Translations under genes and position numbers: made by a program
Source of the DNA: Candidatus Saccharimonadota bacterium
GTDB lineage: Bacteria > Patescibacteriota > Saccharimonadia > Saccharimonadales > Saccharimonadaceae
DNA length: 64,000 nucleotides
NCBI GenBank assembly: GCA_015655045.1
Contig: JAATFU010000005.1
Span: 248,001 to 312,000, forward strand
Direction: 5' to 3'
Shown: piece after piece, positions 57,088 through 64,000 of the stretch
Layout: each line of letters starts with the position of its first letter
Position numbering within the stretch: position 1 is the first letter of the stretch
Notes under the pieces: generated by a model
The model's input: the letters and a program-made list of their open reading frames with translations, nothing else
Databases searched by the model: none
What the model was told of the DNA's origin: nothing

Positions 57088-58188
57088 ATGAGCCACATAC
57101 TTATCGATGCCCGCATTATTAACTCCTCTACTGGTACCTACGTCGAGCGATTGCTTCACTACCTTCAGGAAGTCGACCACACTAATCGCTATACCGTCTT
57201 AGTACCCACCAAAGACAAAGACTACTGGCAGCCAACCGGTGCCAACTTTTCCGTACAAACAGTTCCGTTTGCTAACTACTCGCTGGCTGAACAGTTTGGC
57301 TTCAGGCGTTATCTTCGCAGCTTATCACCAGACCTTGTCCACTTTTGTATGCCTCAACAGCCAATTTTTTATAGTGGGGCACACGTCACTACCTTTCACG
57401 ACCTGACACTGCTTCAGACCTATAACTCAGATAAAAACTGGCTCGTCTTTCACCTAAAACAACTGGTGGGTCGGTTTGTATTTCGCCGGGTTGCCAAGAC
57501 AAGTCAGCAGATTATCACGCCAAGTAGCTATACAAAACAGGAACTTATCAATTTTACTGGTATTCCTGCTGATAAAGTCACCGTGACGTACGAAGCGGCT
57601 GAACATACAGCTACTCAACTTATTTCCTATCCCCATCCCTTTACACAGTATTTGCTCTACGTCGGACAACAAAGCGATTATAAGAATATCAAGCGTCTGG
57701 CCGCCGCCCACCAGCGCCTTATTAAGAAATACCCAGAGCTTGGTCTTATTCTAGTGGGAAAAATAACCGCTAATGTACGGTCAAATCAAGCGTACTTTAC
57801 TAAGAAAGGTTACCGCAATATTCTCTTTACCGACTATCTCCCCGATGGTCAGCGCGACTGGCTCTACACCCACGCAGCCGCCTATGTCTTTCCGTCTCTT
57901 ATGGAAGGCTTTGGTCTACCAGGGCTTGAAGCAATGGGATATGGCACACCCGTTATTAGTAGTAATGCAACCTGTCTGCCGGAGATTTATGGTGACGCCG
58001 CCCATTACTTTAATCCCACCAACATTACCGATATAGCCCGAGTGATTGACGAGGTACTGAGTAACGATATCCTCCGGGCTGAACTGATCACCTCGGGTTA
58101 TGCCCAAGTCAAGAAATACTCATGGCGCCGCATGGCCGAACAAACCCACGACGTATACACTATGGCCCTCGCTTCCCGCGCACAGTAG
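57088..58188 (+). CDS. Glycosyltransferase family 4
   Basis: 'LIDARIINSSTGTYVERLLHYL', 'TFHDLTLL', 'VFPSLMEGFGLPGLEAMGYGTPVISSNATCLPEIYGDAA'. Confidence 0.92.
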   Translation: MSHILIDARIINSSTGTYVERLLHYLQEVDHTNRYTVLVPTKDKDYWQPTGANFSVQTVPFANYSLAEQFGFRRYLRSLSPDLVHFCMPQQPIFYSGAHVTTFHDLTLLQTYNSDKNWLVFHLKQLVGRFVFRRVAKTSQQIITPSSYTKQELINFTGIPADKVTVTYEAAEHTATQLISYPHPFTQYLLYVGQQSDYKNIKRLAAAHQRLIKKYPELGLILVGKITANVRSNQAYFTKKGYRNILFTDYLPDGQRDWLYTHAAAYVFPSLMEGFGLPGLEAMGYGTPVISSNATCLPEIYGDAAHYFNPTNITDIARVIDEVLSNDILRAELITSGYAQVKKYSWRRMAEQTHDVYTMALASRAQ

Positions 58189-58190
58189 GC

Positions 58191-59132
58191 TTAGTTAGTC
58201 AGGGAGGTGTTATATGCTTGGCGCTTAGTTTCGCACTCGTCATATTTCATGCTTTGTTGTGAGACAAGTACATTCTGCCGAGGAACAAGAAGGTTATACG
58301 CCGAGGTGTACCCACTAGCAGTATAACCATCCATTTCATTATTAATGGAAGTAAGTTGAGCTTGAATTGAAGTATACTCCCCCTCGCAGATATCATAGGC
58401 AGATTTCAAGCTGGCCTGTTGGGCGGTGGTTGAGCTTGTAACGTCAGTGGTGGTTGTGGGTGTTGAATCTGAGTTTGATCCAAGGGCAGCTAAAAGTAAC
58501 AGGAGGCTAAGGAGTGTCAGGAGAATAATAAAGACGGCTCGGGCGCGGCGACCCTTCTTTTCAAGGACAAATTGGCGAGGATGACCAGGGCTATCAAGCA
58601 CTCGATGAAGCGTTATATATGGTGTCAGGTATCTATACCAGCCACGAATTAGGAGAATACCGCCCCACAGGACCAAGCCCCAGAGAATAACATAATGACC
58701 GCCATCCGGCGTGACGCTATACCAAACAGCGGTGATGATAGATCCGAGAAATACTAGTCCTAACCCTTGCAGAAATTGAGTACGACCAACTCTTTTGGCT
58801 GACGAGACGAGGGCTTTTTCTTCCATGACAAGGTCAGCTGCCGTAGGACTCTTCGGGGTTGGTGCTTGTGTGTGGGTGGACTGCTGGTTTGCACCCCTAT
58901 GGGAGTCTGCGGCTTTAGCTTCTTCGCCATCTAGATAACTGTTATATGTTTTTCGACTATCTTTATCATGCAGCGTTCGGTAGGCCCTTGTCAGCACGTT
59001 CATTGCTTTGGCAGAACCACCCATGTCGGGATGCAGCTGCTTCGCGAGACGACGATATGCTTTTGTGATGTCTTCGTCGCTCACGCTTCGATTGACCCCA
59101 AGGATATCGTAAAATGTAATATTGGTATGCAT
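58191..59132 (-). CDS. DnaJ-domain membrane protein
   Basis: 'TFYDILGVNRSVSDEDITKAYRRLAKQLHPDMGGSAKAMNVLTRAYRTLHD' intact HPD, then TMs. Confidence 0.9.
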   Translation of the reverse strand: MHTNITFYDILGVNRSVSDEDITKAYRRLAKQLHPDMGGSAKAMNVLTRAYRTLHDKDSRKTYNSYLDGEEAKAADSHRGANQQSTHTQAPTPKSPTAADLVMEEKALVSSAKRVGRTQFLQGLGLVFLGSIITAVWYSVTPDGGHYVILWGLVLWGGILLIRGWYRYLTPYITLHRVLDSPGHPRQFVLEKKGRRARAVFIILLTLLSLLLLLAALGSNSDSTPTTTTDVTSSTTAQQASLKSAYDICEGEYTSIQAQLTSINNEMDGYTASGYTSAYNLLVPRQNVLVSQQSMKYDECETKRQAYNTSLTN

Positions 59133-59153
59133 TTATTAAAAGTATACCTTAAG

Positions 59154-59173
59154 ATGGGCTTAAGTGAGCCCAT
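59154..59173. terminator. Hairpin between DnaJ-like and antitoxin-like genes
   Basis: ATGGGCT TAAGTG AGCCCAT. Confidence 0.5.
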
Positions 59174-59180
59174 ATTGTTT

Positions 59181-59483
59181 TCATAAATTGTGTAAGTGAT
59201 CGCGTACTTCCACAGGATCAGTAAACCCTCTCGCGGTACCTGCTTGATAGTCGCGGACTGCTTCATCTGTTAAGCGGTCAAGTCGGGCAGCAGCTTTTGG
59301 GCTTAATGGACCCCACTCATCGACATCAAGATCAACTTGGCGACCATCTGCTTCTGCCTTTGCCCAAAAACGGATATACGCTTGAGCCGAATCAAAACCA
59401 AGCGAAGTAGCTCGCTTTTCAAGAGCATCTCGAATTGTTTTTTCCATGGGTACCTGTAATTTAACAATACTCGTTGTAGTCAT
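59181..59483 (-). CDS. RelB/DinJ-like antitoxin, apparently orphan
   Basis: 'VKLQVPMEKTIRDALEKRATSLGFDSAQAYIRFWAKAEADG'; only MKTIWAHLSPS* follows downstream. Confidence 0.65.
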   Translation of the reverse strand: MTTTSIVKLQVPMEKTIRDALEKRATSLGFDSAQAYIRFWAKAEADGRQVDLDVDEWGPLSPKAAARLDRLTDEAVRDYQAGTARGFTDPVEVRDHLHNL

Positions 59484-59531
59484 ACAAATATAGTATCAAA
59501 GTAGTATAATTATGTCAATATATTACACTAT

Positions 59532-59993
59532 TTAACTGCTAGCTTGCGCAATAGTCAGTTTACGATCACGACCTTCACCTTCTGAGAAGGTACGGATGTC
59601 ATCATAGTCACTGGCCACGTGGTGAACAATCCGCCGATCGGCAGCATTGAGATAGGCCACGTATGAGTCACCGGTTTTACGAACTTCTTCAATCCAGACC
59701 CGCGCTTGTTGGGCAACTCGCTCAGCTCGTTGCTTCTTATAATCAGCAATATCAATATTGACACGGCTGAGCTCGGCTTCTTTGTTGCGAAGCACAGTTG
59801 AAACGATGTACTGGAGACTCCGTAGCGTTTCAGCATTGCGGCCAATAAGGAGGCTATTGAGGGCACTCGAGGGGACAGCGAGCTCGATAACATCTTCTTC
59901 GCAACTTGCAACCACGTCGAGGTTGACCCCAAAAAAGGACAGGAGATCCTCTAGGTATTTCTTGGCAAATTGAATTGATTCCGCTTGGTTCAT
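59532..59993 (-). CDS. jag: Jag/KhpB KH-R3H RNA-binding protein
   Basis: 'LIGRNAETLRSLQYIVSTVL', 'DIADYKKQRAERVAQQA', 'LNAADRRIVHHVASDYDDIRTFSEGEGRDRKLTI'. Confidence 0.93.
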   Translation of the reverse strand: MNQAESIQFAKKYLEDLLSFFGVNLDVVASCEEDVIELAVPSSALNSLLIGRNAETLRSLQYIVSTVLRNKEAELSRVNIDIADYKKQRAERVAQQARVWIEEVRKTGDSYVAYLNAADRRIVHHVASDYDDIRTFSEGEGRDRKLTIAQASS

Positions 59994-60970
59994 GACGTTC
60001 TCTCCTTCTTTGTTTTTAAAGGAGTGTCTTTCGCGACGATACGGGTAATCGTACCCTCACGGGCTACTTTTGCTCGAGCCTTGGCGGTCGCCTTTTTACC
60101 AGGACTCGTTGGTTCTTTCTCTGATAACTTAATCATCTCATCACTATCTTGGCGTAAAATACTGTGTTGTTGAATCACTGCAACTAGGTTTGAAACCATA
60201 TAGTAGAGCGCTAAGGCACCCGGTAGGTTGATCATAATAAAAAACATGAAGAATGGGAGGACTTTCATCATCTTCCCCATCACAATTGCGTTCATTTCAG
60301 CCTGATCGGCTTGTTTGCCATCTGAGGCCTCGGCTAAGATATCACGGAGGCGCTTATCAGATTGAACACGTGGTGTGGTTTGGCGAGACATCAGATACTG
60401 CGTGAGGGCAGCACCTGCGGCGATTAGGAGTAAAAAGCCGTTAATCGCGAGGGGATTCGAGGTAATGGCGTGGTGAGTAAGGTCAATAAAGCCAAATAGC
60501 TTCTCGTGGAAGTTTTCAGGGTGCGCAATAAGTTGCTTAATAGGGGCGATATTCTCTAAGAAGTTATAGGTATACTTCCCTACTTGGTCGCGGTGCAAAG
60601 TAAAGATTTGAATCACTTGGTAGAGTGAAATAAAGATTGGCAATTGAATCAGTAAGATACCAATGGAACGAAACGGACTCACCCCGTGTTCTTTATATAA
60701 CTCCATCATCTGCAGACTTTCGGCCTGTTTATTTCCTTTAGTGGCTTTACGAATTTTGGCCAGTTGTGGCTGGAGTTTACGCATGGCCCGAACTTGGTGA
60801 AGCTGACGCTTGAGAAGTGGCCATAAAGCAAGTCGAACGAGAATCGTAAAGAGAATGAGGGCAATGCCAAAATCACCACCTGGAATCAGGCTATAGAGAC
60901 CGATCAGCAGGTTAAAAATTGGCTGAACAATGACGAGTTCAAAAATATTCACGTGGTAAAAAGACTCCAA
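59990..60970 (-). CDS. yidC: Membrane protein insertase YidC
   Basis: 'GGDFGIALILFTILVRLALWPLLKRQ', 'KEHGVSPFRSIGILLIQLPIFISLYQV', 'LPGALALYYMVSNLVAVIQQ'. Confidence 0.95.
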   Translation of the reverse strand: MESFYHVNIFELVIVQPIFNLLIGLYSLIPGGDFGIALILFTILVRLALWPLLKRQLHQVRAMRKLQPQLAKIRKATKGNKQAESLQMMELYKEHGVSPFRSIGILLIQLPIFISLYQVIQIFTLHRDQVGKYTYNFLENIAPIKQLIAHPENFHEKLFGFIDLTHHAITSNPLAINGFLLLIAAGAALTQYLMSRQTTPRVQSDKRLRDILAEASDGKQADQAEMNAIVMGKMMKVLPFFMFFIMINLPGALALYYMVSNLVAVIQQHSILRQDSDEMIKLSEKEPTSPGKKATAKARAKVAREGTITRIVAKDTPLKTKKERTS

Positions 60971-60996
60971 TGATTCACTATTTAGTCTCCATTATA

Positions 60997-61356
60997 TCAG
61001 GAGTGAGAACTTTTATACAGCTTCGCCTGGATGAACAGCTGCTTGAGGCACTCACTCAGCTCGTCATAGGGCATAGTCAGAACCTCGCTTGATGAGACAA
61101 TAATGGCAATGTCTTGAGCTTCACGTAGCTCTGGAAGTTGCAGCCGCACGTATTCATAGATACGACGACGGATCCGGTTACGCGACACCGCGCTCTTAAT
61201 AACTTTTTTACTCACCACAACCGCAATGCGGGCAATTTTACGGTGGGGGTTATCAATCGCTTTAATCGTCATAAGGCGCGAGCGAACTGCTTGGCCATTT
61301 TTATAGACATAGCGTAAGCTACTGTGGCCATGGAATCGGTGTACAAAAGAAATCAT
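60997..61356 (-). CDS. rnpA: Ribonuclease P protein component
   Basis: 'RIAVVVSKKVIKSAVSRNRIRRRIYEYVRLQ' RNR motif. Confidence 0.95.
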   Translation of the reverse strand: MISFVHRFHGHSSLRYVYKNGQAVRSRLMTIKAIDNPHRKIARIAVVVSKKVIKSAVSRNRIRRRIYEYVRLQLPELREAQDIAIIVSSSEVLTMPYDELSECLKQLFIQAKLYKSSHS

Positions 61357-61388
61357 CTTTTTAGTATAGCGTATACGGAGGCTTGTCT

Positions 61389-62003
61389 TTATCTTCCCAC
61401 TTCAAATTCAAGTAGTCGTAATAAAAGAATGTGTAGGTTTGTATAAGGGGTATTTTTTGGATTATTGATTCGTCGACTATTACGTATAGCAAGTTCAACT
61501 CTTTGGGGGTCGTTATCTAATAGCTTAGATAGCCATACTAAGTTCGTCTTATCGTATCTAGTGTTAATACCTAGCTTGTGTAGCTCTTTGGTAATGAGCG
61601 CTTCGAGGCCTTTGCCCGTCTCGTTTGTCGCAGAAGCAGTAAGATGTTGGAGGAGGAATATTTCAAACCGGGGATCAGAGAAGGCGAGCCGAACACCCTT
61701 CTTTTTAGCGTAAGACTCAAGCACTGCGAGGGTACGTACCATAACATCCCTGTCGCATACCGCCCACACTTCAATATCCTCTGGCGAGATATCCAATTTC
61801 GTTGCCAGTTTATTTCTCTCGATTAGCGCTTTATCAATAAGTCTTTCGTGTTGACCCTTGCCACCAACGACTTCTATAACCACTCTTGAAGAGCTGTTAA
61901 TCCTCCGTTGCCTCATAACTATTTTTAGATATTCAGGCTCAGTTACCCTGCCCTCGCAGCAAATCAAGATGGTAATTGGTTGTATATCACCAGAACCCAC
62001 CAT
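61389..62003 (-). CDS. RloB-like TOPRIM-type putative nuclease
   Basis: 'ITILICCEGRVTEPEYLKIV' (catalytic E), 'EVWAVCDRDVM' (DxD-like), 'FSDPRFEIFLLQHL' RloB hallmark. Confidence 0.88.
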   Translation of the reverse strand: MVGSGDIQPITILICCEGRVTEPEYLKIVMRQRRINSSSRVVIEVVGGKGQHERLIDKALIERNKLATKLDISPEDIEVWAVCDRDVMVRTLAVLESYAKKKGVRLAFSDPRFEIFLLQHLTASATNETGKGLEALITKELHKLGINTRYDKTNLVWLSKLLDNDPQRVELAIRNSRRINNPKNTPYTNLHILLLRLLEFEVGR

Positions 62004-62013
62004 CTCTTCAATT

Positions 62014-63228
62014 CTACCTTTCTATTACCTGAGGCTTCGCTCCATAGAGTCCTTGGCGATACCTCTTTTCAAAAGATTCTCCGAGTCGAACCGACTTATC
62101 ACTGAGTGGAGTAATGATACTCTCTTCAGAGAAATTCTTCTCCACAAAAAAGATGTCCTCGCGGGCCAATAAGGCATCTCTCATAAGTGCTGTGTCGTGA
62201 GTATTAATAATCAGCTGCGCGCCGTGTTTGTTTCTCGAAGACTTGAAAAGTGACACGATAAAGATACAAATGTCTGAGTGGAGATATGCGCCAAATTCAT
62301 CAAGGTACAAGAGTTTACCGTGTGCGAGAGTGTCAACAATTGGCGCGGCCAATTCAAAGAATTTTCTCGTACCACTTGATTCATTCGTTGCCAGGTCAAA
62401 GACCTGCTCACCAACAACTTTTTTATTCTTGTCTCTTATTGTGTGAGTTGTCTTGATCGTGAAGGCATTATTACTATTTTGGGTGAGTGTGCTCTTTGTG
62501 TCCTCGCTCAAGGGTAACTGTTTAACGACATCGAGTGGCAGTGTGATATTCTCAACATTAAACGATCGAATCCAAAGGTCAGCTTCACCAAGTAAGTCGG
62601 TAACTTCCTTCTGCATATCTGGGTGTGCCCGTAGCTGGTCGACTGTCCACTGTATTGTTTCTGATGGGTTACCAGAGAGAACATTGATACCTGTAAGCCA
62701 TTTAAAAAGAAGGTTAGAATATTCGTTATTGTTTTCTCGGGCTTTTGTTATTAAAAGAACCGTTGGGCGAGTATCTGTAAATAATTTCTTACCAAACTTA
62801 TATTTTTCTGCGGTTGCATTCAACCCCCCCAAGGTTCGCTTAAAAATAGTTCGTGGTTTCATTGTATTGCTCGCGAACTCACTTAAGTATTCAGTTTTAA
62901 CTGAATCCGCATCAACAGAAAAGCCATAGATGAAATGCCTACTATCCTGTTTAAACTCAATTTCAAATTCGGATGGCTGCAGCCGACTCTGTGCGTTTAA
63001 CATAAATGGCTCGGTGGGAATCTTAATGAGGTTTGTATTGTTTGAATTAATAATAAACCACTGAATAAATTGAAGGGCCTTTACGATGTTTGACTTCCCG
63101 CTTGCATTCGGCCCATAAAAAGCCGTGATTTTTCGTGTTTCGTGTCGACTGCGAAAGTCTATTTCTTGCATACCATTAAACGAGCGGTAGTTTTTTATCT
63201 TTAAACGAAGGAGTTGTGACGTGTTCAT
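62014..63228 (-). CDS. RloA-like AAA15/21 ABC-class ATPase
   Basis: 'LRLKIKNYRSFNGMQEIDF', 'FYGPNASGKSNIVKALQFI' Walker A, 'LLYLDEFGAYLH' Walker B, 'LIINTHDTALM'. Confidence 0.9.
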   Translation of the reverse strand: MNTSQLLRLKIKNYRSFNGMQEIDFRSRHETRKITAFYGPNASGKSNIVKALQFIQWFIINSNNTNLIKIPTEPFMLNAQSRLQPSEFEIEFKQDSRHFIYGFSVDADSVKTEYLSEFASNTMKPRTIFKRTLGGLNATAEKYKFGKKLFTDTRPTVLLITKARENNNEYSNLLFKWLTGINVLSGNPSETIQWTVDQLRAHPDMQKEVTDLLGEADLWIRSFNVENITLPLDVVKQLPLSEDTKSTLTQNSNNAFTIKTTHTIRDKNKKVVGEQVFDLATNESSGTRKFFELAAPIVDTLAHGKLLYLDEFGAYLHSDICIFIVSLFKSSRNKHGAQLIINTHDTALMRDALLAREDIFFVEKNFSEESIITPLSDKSVRLGESFEKRYRQGLYGAKPQVIER

Positions 63229-63235
63229 AAGAGAA

Positions 63236-63266
63236 TACTATCAAATCTATACTTTAAAGTCAATAT
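63236..63266 (-). promoter_or_regulatory. Own promoter of the RloA-RloB pair
   Basis: Minus strand TTGACT-TTAAAGTATAGATTTGA(17)-TAGTAT just upstream of 63228. Confidence 0.6.
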
Positions 63267-63426
63267 ATTGTAGTAAACATACAATAATTATCTTTTCTGG
63301 TAGATATATCTCCATTTTTTACTTTTATTACTACGCTACTGCCCTATGGCAGTAAACTCACTTACTACTATAGAGCGGTGTGTAAGTAACTTCTTTACTT
63401 CCTTAAATTAAGTGTCAGTAGATATA

Positions 63427-63454
63427 AAAACAACACCTCACTGGGTGTTGTTTT
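63427..63454 (-). terminator. Intrinsic terminator of rpmH
   Basis: AAAACAACACC/GGTGTTGTTTT 11-bp stem, A/T-tracts both sides. Confidence 0.8.
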
Positions 63455-63461
63455 GTTGGCT

Positions 63462-63599
63462 CTAAGCCGTAATTCTTGAGCGTCCTTTAATACGACGTCG
63501 TTTGATCACCGCGCGGCCGCCTTTGGTAGCAATACGAGCACGAAAGCCGTGCGTACGGGCGCGATGTCGGGTGTGGGGTTGGTAAGTTCGCTTTGGCAT
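63462..63599 (-). CDS. rpmH: 50S ribosomal protein L34
   Basis: RC translation [45 protein letters not shown] (45 aa; below ORF-track cutoff). Confidence 0.95.
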   Translation of the reverse strand: MPKRTYQPHTRHRARTHGFRARIATKGGRAVIKRRRIKGRSRITA

Positions 63600-63683
63600 A
63601 TCTGGTCTATTCTACCTAAAATAACCCTTATTAGCAAGGCTGAGTTTGAATTTAACGAGTAACTATTATTTAGTATATAAAAG

Positions 63684-63800
63684 TTATCCTCTTATTTGAG
63701 CGGCTTATCCACATATTAACTGAGGTGGCGTGAGTGTGTGCATAACCAGTACCTCTATACTACTCTCGTGACTTCGTGCTTGTTGTGGTTGTGGAAAACC
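63684..63800. promoter_or_regulatory. Putative oriC / DnaA-box region upstream of dnaA
   Basis: TTATCCACA at 63706-63714; TGTGCATAA at 63738-63746 (RC TTATGCACA); TGTGGAAAA at 63790-63798 (RC TTTTCCACA); AT-rich rpmH-dnaA intergene. Confidence 0.8.
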
Positions 63801-63859
63801 CTGTCGGTGCGCTATAGTTAGTGATAGTTAAGTGTTTTATATAAGGGAGTTATATAGCA

Positions 63860-64000
63860 ATGGATCACGCCTTGTGGCAGAGTGTACTTGGAGAAATCGA
63901 ATTATCGGTTTCGCATGCCACTTTTACGACGTGGTTTAAAAACACTGAGTTAGTTGATCAGTCTGCAGAGGGCGTCGTTATCTCTGTGCCAAACATCTTT
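63860..64000 (+). CDS. dnaA: Chromosomal replication initiator DnaA (5' part)
   Basis: MDHALWQSVLGEIELSVSHATFTTWFKNTELVDQSAEGVVISVPNIF - DnaA domain I; position next to rpmH. Confidence 0.93.
   Translation, partial: MDHALWQSVLGEIELSVSHATFTTWFKNTELVDQSAEGVVISVPNIF

Noticed and set aside
1-64000. CRISPR array
   Set aside because: No regularly spaced repeats of 23-40 bp were seen; the only regular repeats are the lectin coding units and FN3 coding units.
1-64000. Alternative genetic code (UGA as Gly)
   Set aside because: Clear ATGA/GTGA gene overlaps and UGA-terminated genes argue for standard bacterial code.

Overview
This window looks like a Patescibacteria/CPR chromosome, probably Saccharibacteria-like (an inference from gene content; UGA is used as a stop, so this is not code 25). 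The right end holds the replication-origin cluster, reading dnaA(+) then rpmH, rnpA, yidC and jag/khpB on the minus strand. A RloA/RloB ATPase-nuclease pair interrupts that cluster between rpmH and rnpA. About 35-58 kb is a cell-surface glycan locus: PMM-like HAD, ManC, GMD, an RMD-like epimerase, Wzm/Wzt ABC exporter, many glycosyltransferases, GtrA-type proteins, an acyltransferase and a large bulb-lectin surface protein. A second polymerase/ligase, glycosyl-phosphotransferase and GT4 block sits at 9.6-13.5 kb. sucCD lies inside the glycan region. The interval 13.5-35 kb is accessory: VapBC-like, Panacea-RelE-like and truncated PIN TA loci, a zeta-like kinase with an overlapping 54-aa ORF, a macro-domain protein, an HTH-phosphoribosyltransferase regulator, a VirD4/TraG-like ATPase and several gene remnants. 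The most unusual structure is at 1.0-5.0 kb. A tRNA-Asn gene is followed by three gene modules (MFS pump; Asp/Glu racemase; MerR-SDR) delimited by copies of the tRNA 3'-end heptamer and by two families of longer repeats, which suggests serial cassette insertion at the tRNA 3' end. All calls are from reading sequence and translations; no database search was run.
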